Below are positions 7,921 through 17,284 of a stretch of 55,105 nt of DNA, piece by piece. This DNA is from Bipolaris cookei (taxonomy: Eukaryota > Ascomycota > Dothideomycetes > Pleosporales > Pleosporaceae): contig NRSV01000013.1 in NCBI GenBank assembly GCA_002286855.1, positions 483,224 to 538,328 of the forward strand, in the 5' to 3' direction. How positions within the stretch are numbered: the stretch's first letter is position 1; each line of letters opens with the position of its first letter. The notes below the pieces were generated by a model. That model did no database searches. It worked only from the letters and a program-made list of their open reading frames with translations, and was not told the origin of the DNA. A program made the position numbers and the translations under genes.

Positions 7921-10900
7921 TTCTATGGCCATCTCGCCCATTCATGATTCGCCCATCGCCATCCCTCGCGTCGATCACGAGGGGCCTGTCGAGCAATCGT
8001 TTGCGCAGGGGCGACTGTGGTTCCTGGAACAACTGTACCCTAGCCTGACCTGGTACCTCATGCCCTTCGCAGTACGCATCAAAGGCCCACTCCAGCTTGC
8101 AGCTCTCAAGTCTGCGCTTCTCGCAGTAGAGTACCGTCACGAGACGCTTCGCACTACCTTTGCTACCGTGGGAGGAAAGAGTGTGCAAGTGGTTAAGCCT
8201 TTCAGATCAAGAGAGGTGAATGTTATCGACGTTGCCCAAGGCGACAAGCAGGGCATCGCGAACACCATACAGCAAGACCAGGCAGCTCCCTTTGACCTAA
8301 CTGTGGAGCCTGGATGGAGAGTTTCCATCTACAGGATTGATCAATACGACCACGTGTTGTCTATTGTCATGCACCACATCGTCTCTGACGGCTGGTCTGT
8401 TGACGTGCTTACGCGTGAGCTGGGTGCATGCTACTCTGCCGCAGTCCGCGGCCAGGACCCGCTGTCGCAGATGCAGCCTCTGTCAATACAGTATCGCGAC
8501 TTCTCTGTGTGGCAGAGACAACAAGCCCAGGTTGATGAGCACGATAGACAGCTCGAGTACTGGGTTGCGCAGCTGCAAACAAGCCGGCCGGCCGAGCTAC
8601 TCTGCGACAAGCCGCGGCCAGCTACCTTGTCTGGCCATGCTGATGTGCGGACATTGGAGGTAGATGCCTTGTTGTTCGCCAGGCTACAAGAGTTCTGCGA
8701 AGCACGCGGGGTGACGCTGTTTGTGGTTCTGCTCGCTGCCTTCCGGGCTACGCACTTCCGTCTCACTGGGCAAGAAGATGCAACCATTGGGACAGCGAAC
8801 GCCAATCGAGATCGATCGGAGTTGAGAGATATGATAGGCTTCTTTGTCAACATGCAATGCCTGCGGATCACAGTTGAAGATGAAACATTCGAAGAGCTAG
8901 TCCAGCAGGTGCAAAAGGTAGCAGTGGCGTCGCTAGCCGGCCAGGATGTCCCCTTCGAGAGGATCGTGTCGAAGCTCAAGAAAGAAAGGGATCTGTCTCG
9001 CCACCCGCTGGTGCAGCTCATCTTCGCTGTGCACTCTCAGCGAGACCTAGGCAAGCTCATGCTAGAGGGTGTGGAGACCGAAAGCATGAGCAACACAGCG
9101 ACGTCGAGATTCGACCTGGAGTTCCACTTCTTCCAAAATGTGAATGGGCTACGAGGGGAAGTCATATTTTCAACAGACCTTTATGCTTCAGAGACGATCG
9201 AGAACATGCTGTCCCTTTTCCGACATATCCTTGACACCTGCCTCAAGGAGCCAAAGGTGGTGGTTGCGTCCATGGCGTTGCTGACCGAAGCCAACTACGC
9301 CCAGCTTGATGAGATGGGACTTGTTCGAGTTGAACAGACGGCATACCCATGTGACTCGAACATCGTTGACCTTTTTCACCGGCAAGCCTCTGCCCATCCG
9401 TCCCGGATTGCCGTCAAAGATGCGTCGGAAGAGATGAGCTACGCCCAGCTAGACACAGCGTCTGACTTTTTGGCTGGGTGGTTAGCTAAATTGTCGTTTG
9501 CTCCCGAGACGCTCGTTGGCGTGTTTGCAGCCCGAAGCTGCCAGACGATCGTTGCGTTTCTGGGCATTCTCAAGGCCAACCTGGCCTACCTACCGTTCGA
9601 TGTGAAGATACCAGCGGGGCGAATGAAAGCCATCTTGTCCTCTCTTCCTAGTGGTCAGAGAGTGGTACTCGTTGGAGCTGACGTCCAGCCTCCCGACATC
9701 AAGCTGAACACCGTCAAATTTGTCCGCATTGTAGGGGCCTTAGAGGAACAGGCGAATGAGATGTCTGTTCCTCAAGAACCAACAGCGCCTGCTGCCGGGC
9801 CTTTAGCGACGAGTCTCGCGTATGTCATGTTCACGTCCGGGTCGACGGGCCAGCCGAAGGGAGTCATGGTAGAGCACCGCGGCATCGTGCGCTTGGTTCG
9901 AAACAACAACCTTGTGCAGCACCTGCCGGTCCTGCCGGAGACGCGAGTCATGGCGCACGTAACGGCTCTCGCTTTTGATGTCTCCACGTGGGAGATATAC
10001 GCTTGTCTGCTGAACGGTGGGACGCTGGTTTGCGTCGACGCCATGACCGTCCTCGATCCAGTGGCTGTATCTCAGATCTTCCATCGAACGAATATCAACA
10101 TGGCTGTACTTACGCCAGCGCTTTTCCGACACTATGCGCAAGAGGCGTCTGCGGTGCTGACGAATCTTGAGATGCTTTGCTTGGGAGGAGAAGCGCTGCA
10201 CCCGCGCGATGCTTCTGAAGCACTGCGGCTCCTTCCGGGTAAAGCAGTCAATTGTTACGGTCCTACCGAGAACACCGGCATCAGCGCAATTTTTGTCCTC
10301 ACCGAGGAAGAGCACTGCGTTAACGGCGTCCCCATTGGCCGCGCACTCAGCAACTCTGGCGCCCACGTCATGGACCCGGATCTTCGACTCGTTCCTCTTG
10401 GCGTGATCGGAGAGCTCGTGGTCACAGGCGACGGCCTGGCGCGGGGTTACACTGATCCCGAGAGGAATATCGACCGCTTCGTATCGGTCACAATTGCTAG
10501 TCAGACAGTTAAGGCCTACCGGACAGGCGACTACGCCCGCCATCGTGTCACGGATGGCCAGCTGGAATACTTTGGCCGAATGGACGGACAGGTCAAGATC
10601 CGGGGGCAGCGCATCGAGCTGGGCGAGATCGAGCACGTCCTCCGCAGCCAAAAGCGTGTCAGCGACGCAGTGGCTGTGCGACAACAACGTGACGGCGATG
10701 ACGTCCGACTCGCTGGCTTCATCATAGTCGATGAAGACGCTGCAATGGCCGACGAGCAGGTCGATGATGGAGATGGTAATGACGGCGACGAGGACGAATC
10801 GCAGCATGTGGAAACTTGGGAACAGCAATTCGACAACGACATTTACTCACCTATCAACAACATCCAGTCCGAACGCATTGGGCGAGACTTCACCGGGTGG

Positions 10901-13900
10901 ACTTCCATGTATGACGGCAGCGAGATAGATGAGATAGAGATGAACGAGTGGCTAGACGATACGATACACACAATGCTCAACGGCAGTAAGCCCGGCAGCG
11001 TGGTCGAGATCGGATCGGGTACCGACATGGTCCTCTTCAACTTGGGCGACGACCTGCAAAGCTACGTCGGACTTGACCCGTCGAGAAAGGCAATCGAGTT
11101 TGTTGTGAAGACAGCAAAGTCCATCCCAGCGTTAGCGGGCAAAGTCCGCCTGCACAGGGCCACAGCAATCGACATTGGCCGGTTGGAGCCGTCAGTCACA
11201 GCAAACCTTGCCAGTCTAAACTCAGTCGTTCAATACTTCCCCAGCCAAGAGTACCTGTTCAAGGTCGTCCAAGAGCTACTCCAGGTCTCAGGCATCCAGA
11301 CCATCTTCTTTGGCGACGTTCGATCTTATGCGCTACATCGAGAGTTTCTGGCAACCCGGGCACTGCGCATGGCTGGCGACAAGGCAACCATGGCAGACAT
11401 TCGACACATGGTGACCGACATGGAGCGAGTGGAAGCAGAGTTGCTTGTCGACCCAGCATTCTTCACTGCCCTACCAGGCCGTCTGCCGGAGCTTGTGGAG
11501 CATGTCGAGATACTGCCGAAGAGGGTGAAGGTGACGAACGAGCTGAGCTGCTATCGCTACGCTGCGGTTATTCACGTTAGGTCTCGATCTGGACCAAAGC
11601 GGGAGATTCAAGTCGTGAAAGAAGACGAATGGATCGATTTCTCGGAGCGCAAGCTAGACCGCCAATATCTTCGACAGCAGCTAAGAAGTCTCTCTGGCTT
11701 GTCTGTAGCAGCTGTAAGCAACATTCCTTACAGCAAGACCATCGTCAGCCGGTGCCTTGTCGAGGCGCTTGACGATATGGATGCAGACACTCGCGATGCT
11801 CCAGGCTGGCTATCATCGGTCTATCATCAAGCGCAGCACAAGCCATCCCTGTCCGCCACTGATCTGGTCGAGTTGGCACAGGAATCGGGCTGCCGTGTCG
11901 AAATTAGTTGGAACAGGCAGTACTCACAGCGTGGTGGTCTCGACGCCATCTTTCATCGGTCTCCGCCAAGGAACGGTGAGAACAGAAGATTGTTCCGATT
12001 CCCTACCGAGCACACAGATCGGCCGCCGCATAATCTCAGCAGCAGACCGTTGCGGCAGCGGGTGCTGAAGAAGATCCAACAGCAGCTGCTGGCGATGTTA
12101 CAAGCCCAGTTGCCGGCATACATGGTTCCTCAGGTGATCACGGTGCTGGACGCGATGCCAGTAACACAGAATGGTAAGGTGGACCGCAAGGCTCTGGAGC
12201 AGCGGGTACAAACAGAACGCATCAGCAAAGCGCCAGTGCAGCAGTCTATTTCGGACAGGGAGCTGCGGATGCAGAAGTTATGGGCAGGGGTGCTGGGCGT
12301 CGCGGCGGACAGCATCGGACTGGACGACAGCTTCTTCCGCCTGGGCGGCGACTCGATCGCGGCGATGAAGCTGGTGGGCGAGGCGCGCAGGCACGGCGTG
12401 CATCTGACCGTTGCAGACCTCTTCCGCTGCCCCAAGCTCGCGGCGCTGGCCAGCTTGGACGTCGACAGCCGCGACATTGTAGTGGAAGAGCAGATCGCCG
12501 CTTTCTCTCTGCTGAGCGCGGACGCAGATGCTGTGCATGTCCGCGAGGAAGTCGCAACCAGCTGTGGCATAGATGCAAACCTTGTAGAGGACGCCTACCC
12601 ATGCTCGCCGCTACAGGAGGGGCTGATGTCGCTGACAGCAAAGCGAGCAGGTGACTACATCATGCAAAGCGTGCTGGAGCTGCGAGCCGACGTGGACGAG
12701 CACGCCTTTCGAGCGGCATGGGAGCAAGTTGTCCAGTCTACAGCCGTCTTGCGTACGCGGATCGTGCAGCACAGCGAGCTCGGCTTGATGCAGGCGGTGG
12801 TGACAGAAGACATTCAATGGATAGAGACTGAAGGACTCGAAGCGTATCTGGACAAGGACAAGTCGACCTCGATGGGCCTGGGCGATCTGCTGGCCCGCTA
12901 TGCTGTAGTAAAGGAAAAGCGCAGAGGACAAGAGGAGAGAGCAGCAGCAGGGAAGCGATGGTTCGTGTGGACGGTCCACCACGCGCTGTACGACGGCTGG
13001 TCGCTGCCACGCATCATGGGCGCGGTGGAGAAGGCGTACCGCGGGGCTGATATGCAGAAGCAGCCAGGCTTCCGCGCCTTCATCAAGCACCTTAGCCGCC
13101 AGGACCCCCACGAGGCGGCGGCGTACTGGCAGAACGCTCTGGCGGACTGTGAGGCGACGCCGTTCCCCGCGCTGCCGGTGGCGGTGCAGCAGCCGGTTGC
13201 CGATGCGACAGTGCACTACCAGTGTCCTCCGCTGCCCAAGACGGCGTCCGACGCAACGATGTCGACGCTGGTGCGGGCTGCGTGGGCGGTCCTAGCCAGC
13301 CAGTACACCGGCTTGGACGACGTGGTGTTTGGCGCGGTGGTGACGGGACGGAACGCGGCTATGGCGGGCATCGAGGCAATGCTTGGACCTACCATTGCAA
13401 CTGTGCCGGTGCGGGTGCGCATAGAGAGAGGCCAGACCGTCAGAGCTTTCGTGGAAGGCGTGCAGCAGCAGGCAATGGAGATGATGCCGCACGAGCAGAC
13501 AGGCCTGCAGCGGATCGCCAAGATAGGAGCGGACGCTCGGCACGCCTGCGGCTTCCAGACGCTACTGGTGGTGCAGCCGGCCGAGGATGGCCTCGCGGGC
13601 GACAGCGTGCTAGGAGCATGGCGCGGCAATTCGGAGCTGCAGGGCTTCACAACGTATGCACTGATGGTGCAGTGCACGCTGGCTGCTGAAGAGATGCGCA
13701 TCACGGCCAGCTTCGACGAGCGCGTCATCGAGCGCTGGCTGGTCGGGAAGATACTGGGCCAGCTTAGTTTCGTCATGCAGCAGCTGGCTGCAGCAGACGC
13801 AGAGATGAAGGTGGCCGACATCGATACACTGACGCCTGACGATAAACAGCAGTTATGGGAGTGGAATGCAGCCGTTCCATCGGCAGTCGAGCGCTGCATC

Positions 13901-16900
13901 CACGACCTCTTCGCAAAGCAAGCAGCAGCTCAGCCTAATGCGCCAGCCATCTGCGCTTGGGACGGCGAACTGACGTACAGCGAGCTTGACATGCTGTCCA
14001 CCAGGCTAGCTAGCCACCTTGTCGGCCTTGGGGTCAAGGCCGAGAGTGTCGTCCCGCTGTGCTTCGAGAAGTCCATGTGGACAGTAGTGGCGATGCTGGC
14101 GGTGCTAAAGGCTGGCGGAGCCTTCGTGCCACTTGACCCAGACCATCCAAGTAATCGCCATAAAGACATTCTCGCGCAGACAAAAGCTAGCTTGATACTC
14201 ACCTCAACACAATACGCATCGCTTTGGAAAGCCACAGAACTCGAGGTTGTTATTGTGAGTGAAGCAGATCTCCGTCGACTGTCTGTAGGCAATGGTCGCG
14301 CGCAAAATATGTCTCGACCAGGCAACGCTGCATACGTTATTTTCACCTCTGGCAGCACTGGCACGCCCAAAGGAGTCGTTCTACAGCATCAGGCGGTTTC
14401 CACAGGCTGTCTAGGTCACGGGGAAGCGTTCGGCTTTACACAGCACACCCGAGCCTTGCAGTTCGCTTCCTACACGTTTGATGCTTGCATTACTGAGATT
14501 TTCACTACGCTGGTCTTCGGCGGCTGTGTGTGCGTGCCATCCGAGGGTGACAGGCGCGACAGGCTAGTCAGCGTGATCAACTCTCTGAGCATCAACTGGG
14601 CGCTGCTCACTCCATCTGTTGCGCGGCTCCTCGATCCTGGTGCGGTGCCCATGCTCAAAGTGCTGGTCATGGGAGGAGAACATGTTCTTTCATCGGACTG
14701 GAAGAGATGGGCAGGCACTGCTACGACCATTAGTGCGTATGGTCCTGCCGAATGCTGCGTCTGCTGTACGGTGTATGCAGACGTGCATAGCTTTACGTCA
14801 GGGGCGATTGGGACGTCAGTCGCTTCGGTGTGCTGGGTAGTAGACATCAACAACCACGAGCAGCTCGCATCGGTGGGCGCTGTCGGCGAGCTGCTAGTCG
14901 AGGGCCCCATCCTTGCGCGCGGCTATCTCAACGATGATGACAAGACGAGGGCGGCGTTTGTCCAGGACCCGGCCTGGCTGCTGGCGGGCGGAGGTAGCTG
15001 CCCTGGCCGGCGCGGTAGGCTGTATAAGACGGGCGACCTTGTCTACATGGGCCGCAAGGACGGCCAAGTTAAGGTGCGCGGCCAGCGGGTGGAGTTAGGC
15101 GAGGTGGAGCACCACGTGCGAGAGTGCATGCCGGCGGCGGAGCGGGTAGCAGTGGAGGTGGTCCTGCCGACAGGAGAAGGAGCTAGCGCAGTGTTAGCGG
15201 CTTTCTTGCAGCTGGACAGTGAAGAGAGCAAAGCAGTGCAGACGGACGAGGCGGCCAAAGCTGGCTCGATGGCGCGGGTGATCTTTCCAGCCAGCGCAGA
15301 CGCAAAGCTGGCGAAGCAGCTGCCGAGCTACATGGTGCCACAAGTGTATTTTGCGGTCGTCGAACTGCCGACGACGACGTCTGGCAAGACGGACCGGCGG
15401 CGGCTGCGCGAGATCGGAGCGTTGTTCTCGGCGCAACAGCTGGCGGAGCTGCAGACGGCGAGCGGGGGCGGGGGCGCCAAGCAAGCACCGTCGACGGAAG
15501 CGGAGCGGACGATGCAGCAGCTGTGGGCGCAGGTGCTGAACATCAAGCCCGGTAGAATTGGCCTCGACGACAGCTTCTTCCGCCTGGGTGGAGACTCGAT
15601 CACAGCCATGCAGCTGTCTGTAAGCGCTCGTCGGTTTCACATCCACCTCTCTACACGCGACGTCTTTGAGAAGAAGACCATCCGGCAACTTGCCCGCAAT
15701 GTAGACGCAGGAGAACCTCTCGCTTTGCCGACAGCCACCAGAGACGCCACCAACACACTGTTCAACCTCTCGCCAATCCAAGAGCTGTATCTCTCACTCG
15801 AAAGCACCGGCAAAGCTTGCTTCGACCAGCACTTCTTCTTGCGCCTCAGCGACCCGACGCAGAAGGAGCTGCTGCACTCGGCTTTCTGCACCCTTGTCGA
15901 CCGGCACTCCATGTTGAGAGCTCGATTCTGCAGACCGAACGACGGCGCGTGGCAACAGTACATCTCAGACCATGTCGGTGCGTCTTTTGCTGTGCAGTAT
16001 GTCCAGTCCAGCGATCCTGAGGTGATCACACAGGCCATCGCCAACAGTCGCAGCTCTTTGGACATCGAGAATGGGCCCGTCGTGGCAGCCGTGCTGTGCG
16101 ACGAGGGCGGCCAGCAGTCTCTATTCGCCGTGGCCCACCACCTGGTGATTGACCTGGTTTCATGGCGCGTGCTTCTGGAAGAGCTGGAGGAGTTGCTGTT
16201 GAATCGAGCGCTTCCTCCAGTATCCTCACTTAGCTTCCCAACCTGGGTCACGGCCCAAACCGAGTACATTACGAAGCATGTGGACTTTGATAGCGCATCA
16301 CACGCTGAGGAACACAAGAGTCAGCTGTCTTACTGGGACGCACATCCCGATACTGTCACGTATGGCAATACGGTCACTGAGCAGTTTACACTGGACAGCT
16401 GGACGACCTCTGCTCTCCTCGGAGACTGCAACGAGGCGTACGAAACACGTCCTTTTGAGCTCATGATAGCCGCTCTGGCCCACTCGTTCGCTCTCGCCTT
16501 TACCGATCGATGTCCGCCCACAATCTTCACCGAGACCCACGGGCGCGAAGTGTGGGATGACAGCATCGACTTGATGCGAACTGTAGGATGGTTTACGAGC
16601 ATGTATCCCGTGCAGGCTTCGCGCAGTCGGGAAGACAGCCTGCTCCGTACCATCTGCCAAACCAAAGACTGCACTCGTGCGTTCAAGCACAGCGGCTGGC
16701 TGTACTTTGCATCTCAATTTGCAGACCAGCGCCGTGCTGACGCTTTTAAGTCCATATTTCCTGTGGAGGTGACGTTCAACTACTCAGGCGTCTACCAGCA
16801 GCTCGAACGCAAGGAGTCCCTCTTGAAGCAAGGCGCTGTTCCTGGAACATGTGGCCCCGCGTCGATGGCAGCAACACCACGGTTCTCTTTGTTTGAAGTC

Positions 16901-17284
16901 TCTTGCCACATCGAGAACGGTTGCGCGCACGTCGCTGTTGTGAGCGACAGTACTGTAAGATACCAGGACCGCATCAGAGACTGGGTCCAGCAATACAAGA
17001 CCACCTTGTTAGGTATGCCGTCTCTCCTCCAGGGCCGTGGCCCCGAATGGACGCTGAGTGACCTTCCGCTCGCCTTCACGTCGTACCAAGACCTCGACCA
17101 CTTCTCCAACCATACGCTGGCTGGGCTGCACATCCGAACAGAAGACGTCGAAGATGTCTATCCTTGCTCTCCAATGCAGCAAGGCATACTCATCAGTCAG
17201 AGCAAAGACGGAAACGCCTATCGCAGCTGCTTCGTGTTTGAAGCTGTATCTTTGCAAGACACTGACGTTGACTGCTCTCGATAA
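6653..17284 (+). CDS. NRPS central open frame: rest of module 1 to start of C3
   Basis: This is a 3,543-codon stretch in the same frame as the N-terminal fragment, ending at TAA 17282-17284. It carries the second half of A1, T1, C1, A2-nMT, T2, C2, A3, T3, the epimerase and the first 50 residues of C3. The first in-frame ATG is at about 6785, inside A1, so it would be made as a separate protein only if a downstream start were used. The frame is otherwise clean over 10.6 kb, which argues that the stops are recent or that one is a sequence error. Confidence 0.8.
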   Translation, partial: ALQFASYTFDACIAEIITTLLFGGCVCVPSEADRHSSLSQVVSAMNVNWAVLTPSIVRLLEPTEVSCLDVVILAGENVSSVDWQRWAGYVQVMNAYGPTECCVCCTVYADVHSFTSGAIGTSVASVCWVVDINNHEQLASVGAVGELLVEGPILARGYLNDAEKTRTAFVEDPAWLLAGGGSCPGRRGRLYKTGDLVRYDPDGNLIYVGRKDAQVKVRGQRVELGEVEHHVRECMPETDRIAVEVILLEGHKNNAMLAVFLELDDEFGNIPTPPTDEKTKASSLARVIFPVGTDNKLAERLPGYMVPAVYFAIAQMPMTMSGKTDRKRLREIGASFSAQQLVELRTLSQGVKRAPTTGAEQAMQQLWARVLNIKVDSIGLDDSFFRLGGDSIAAMKLVGEARRHGVQLTVAGLFRHPRLEQCTSMAISPIHDSPIAIPRVDHEGPVEQSFAQGRLWFLEQLYPSLTWYLMPFAVRIKGPLQLAALKSALLAVEYRHETLRTTFATVGGKSVQVVKPFRSREVNVIDVAQGDKQGIANTIQQDQAAPFDLTVEPGWRVSIYRIDQYDHVLSIVMHHIVSDGWSVDVLTRELGACYSAAVRGQDPLSQMQPLSIQYRDFSVWQRQQAQVDEHDRQLEYWVAQLQTSRPAELLCDKPRPATLSGHADVRTLEVDALLFARLQEFCEARGVTLFVVLLAAFRATHFRLTGQEDATIGTANANRDRSELRDMIGFFVNMQCLRITVEDETFEELVQQVQKVAVASLAGQDVPFERIVSKLKKERDLSRHPLVQLIFAVHSQRDLGKLMLEGVETESMSNTATSRFDLEFHFFQNVNGLRGEVIFSTDLYASETIENMLSLFRHILDTCLKEPKVVVASMALLTEANYAQLDEMGLVRVEQTAYPCDSNIVDLFHRQASAHPSRIAVKDASEEMSYAQLDTASDFLAGWLAKLSFAPETLVGVFAARSCQTIVAFLGILKANLAYLPFDVKIPAGRMKAILSSLPSGQRVVLVGADVQPPDIKLNTVKFVRIVGALEEQANEMSVPQEPTAPAAGPLATSLAYVMFTSGSTGQPKGVMVEHRGIVRLVRNNNLVQHLPVLPETRVMAHVTALAFDVSTWEIYACLLNGGTLVCVDAMTVLDPVAVSQIFHRTNINMAVLTPALFRHYAQEASAVLTNLEMLCLGGEALHPRDASEALRLLPGKAVNCYGPTENTGISAIFVLTEEEHCVNGVPIGRALSNSGAHVMDPDLRLVPLGVIGELVVTGDGLARGYTDPERNIDRFVSVTIASQTVKAYRTGDYARHRVTDGQLEYFGRMDGQVKIRGQRIELGEIEHVLRSQKRVSDAVAVRQQRDGDDVRLAGFIIVDEDAAMADEQVDDGDGNDGDEDESQHVETWEQQFDNDIYSPINNIQSERIGRDFTGWTSMYDGSEIDEIEMNEWLDDTIHTMLNGSKPGSVVEIGSGTDMVLFNLGDDLQSYVGLDPSRKAIEFVVKTAKSIPALAGKVRLHRATAIDIGRLEPSVTANLASLNSVVQYFPSQEYLFKVVQELLQVSGIQTIFFGDVRSYALHREFLATRALRMAGDKATMADIRHMVTDMERVEAELLVDPAFFTALPGRLPELVEHVEILPKRVKVTNELSCYRYAAVIHVRSRSGPKREIQVVKEDEWIDFSERKLDRQYLRQQLRSLSGLSVAAVSNIPYSKTIVSRCLVEALDDMDADTRDAPGWLSSVYHQAQHKPSLSATDLVELAQESGCRVEISWNRQYSQRGGLDAIFHRSPPRNGENRRLFRFPTEHTDRPPHNLSSRPLRQRVLKKIQQQLLAMLQAQLPAYMVPQVITVLDAMPVTQNGKVDRKALEQRVQTERISKAPVQQSISDRELRMQKLWAGVLGVAADSIGLDDSFFRLGGDSIAAMKLVGEARRHGVHLTVADLFRCPKLAALASLDVDSRDIVVEEQIAAFSLLSADADAVHVREEVATSCGIDANLVEDAYPCSPLQEGLMSLTAKRAGDYIMQSVLELRADVDEHAFRAAWEQVVQSTAVLRTRIVQHSELGLMQAVVTEDIQWIETEGLEAYLDKDKSTSMGLGDLLARYAVVKEKRRGQEERAAAGKRWFVWTVHHALYDGWSLPRIMGAVEKAYRGADMQKQPGFRAFIKHLSRQDPHEAAAYWQNALADCEATPFPALPVAVQQPVADATVHYQCPPLPKTASDATMSTLVRAAWAVLASQYTGLDDVVFGAVVTGRNAAMAGIEAMLGPTIATVPVRVRIERGQTVRAFVEGVQQQAMEMMPHEQTGLQRIAKIGADARHACGFQTLLVVQPAEDGLAGDSVLGAWRGNSELQGFTTYALMVQCTLAAEEMRITASFDERVIERWLVGKILGQLSFVMQQLAAADAEMKVADIDTLTPDDKQQLWEWNAAVPSAVERCIHDLFAKQAAAQPNAPAICAWDGELTYSELDMLSTRLASHLVGLGVKAESVVPLCFEKSMWTVVAMLAVLKAGGAFVPLDPDHPSNRHKDILAQTKASLILTSTQYASLWKATELEVVIVSEADLRRLSVGNGRAQNMSRPGNAAYVIFTSGSTGTPKGVVLQHQAVSTGCLGHGEAFGFTQHTRALQFASYTFDACITEIFTTLVFGGCVCVPSEGDRRDRLVSVINSLSINWALLTPSVARLLDPGAVPMLKVLVMGGEHVLSSDWKRWAGTATTISAYGPAECCVCCTVYADVHSFTSGAIGTSVASVCWVVDINNHEQLASVGAVGELLVEGPILARGYLNDDDKTRAAFVQDPAWLLAGGGSCPGRRGRLYKTGDLVYMGRKDGQVKVRGQRVELGEVEHHVRECMPAAERVAVEVVLPTGEGASAVLAAFLQLDSEESKAVQTDEAAKAGSMARVIFPASADAKLAKQLPSYMVPQVYFAVVELPTTTSGKTDRRRLREIGALFSAQQLAELQTASGGGGAKQAPSTEAERTMQQLWAQVLNIKPGRIGLDDSFFRLGGDSITAMQLSVSARRFHIHLSTRDVFEKKTIRQLARNVDAGEPLALPTATRDATNTLFNLSPIQELYLSLESTGKACFDQHFFLRLSDPTQKELLHSAFCTLVDRHSMLRARFCRPNDGAWQQYISDHVGASFAVQYVQSSDPEVITQAIANSRSSLDIENGPVVAAVLCDEGGQQSLFAVAHHLVIDLVSWRVLLEELEELLLNRALPPVSSLSFPTWVTAQTEYITKHVDFDSASHAEEHKSQLSYWDAHPDTVTYGNTVTEQFTLDSWTTSALLGDCNEAYETRPFELMIAALAHSFALAFTDRCPPTIFTETHGREVWDDSIDLMRTVGWFTSMYPVQASRSREDSLLRTICQTKDCTRAFKHSGWLYFASQFADQRRADAFKSIFPVEVTFNYSGVYQQLERKESLLKQGAVPGTCGPASMAATPRFSLFEVSCHIENGCAHVAVVSDSTVRYQDRIRDWVQQYKTTLLGMPSLLQGRGPEWTLSDLPLAFTSYQDLDHFSNHTLAGLHIRTEDVEDVYPCSPMQQGILISQSKDGNAYRSCFVFEAVSLQDTDVDCSR
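7960..12440 (+). other. NRPS module 2: C1, A2 with embedded N-methyltransferase, T2
   Basis: C1 (7975-9290) has SFAQGRLWFL, HHIVSDGWS and IGFFVNM, a canonical peptide-bond-forming set. A2 (about 9355-10720 and 12060-12210) is of a different lineage from A1, A3 and A4; its pocket aligns as D-V-W-V-C-G-C-G-I-K. The N-methyltransferase (about 10800-11580) sits between cores A8 and A9, the normal place. Its SAM motif reads EIGSGTDMVLFNLG, with Asp (codon 11024-11026) where the family has Gly. T2 (12256-12440) is almost identical in DNA to T1 and T4. Residue two of the peptide would be N-methylated if the methyltransferase still binds SAM. Confidence 0.8.
12485..17030 (+). other. NRPS module 3: C2, A3, T3, epimerase
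   Basis: C2 (12490-13800) has EDAYPCSPLQEGL and HHALYDGWSLP. A3 (13860-15430) has FTSGSTGTPKG and YGPAECCVC, and its pocket aligns as D-A-T-L-V-G-A-V-C-K. It lacks eight residues just after YKTGDL (near 15046) that A1 and A4 keep. T3 is at 15505-15690 (FFRLGGDSI). The epimerase (15745-17030) shows PIQELYL, HHLVIDLVSW, ETHGRE, RTVGWFTSMYP and FNYSG, the full E-domain set, so the third residue would be offered as the D-isomer. Confidence 0.82.

Noticed and set aside
9803..10828. Long minus-strand frame (341 codons) inside the NRPS, and others at 7499-8188, 13216-13899 and 19718-20451
   Set aside because: They are antisense to conserved domain motifs, have low-complexity Ser/Arg/Ala composition and no family resemblance. 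They are by-products of biased codon use in the NRPS.
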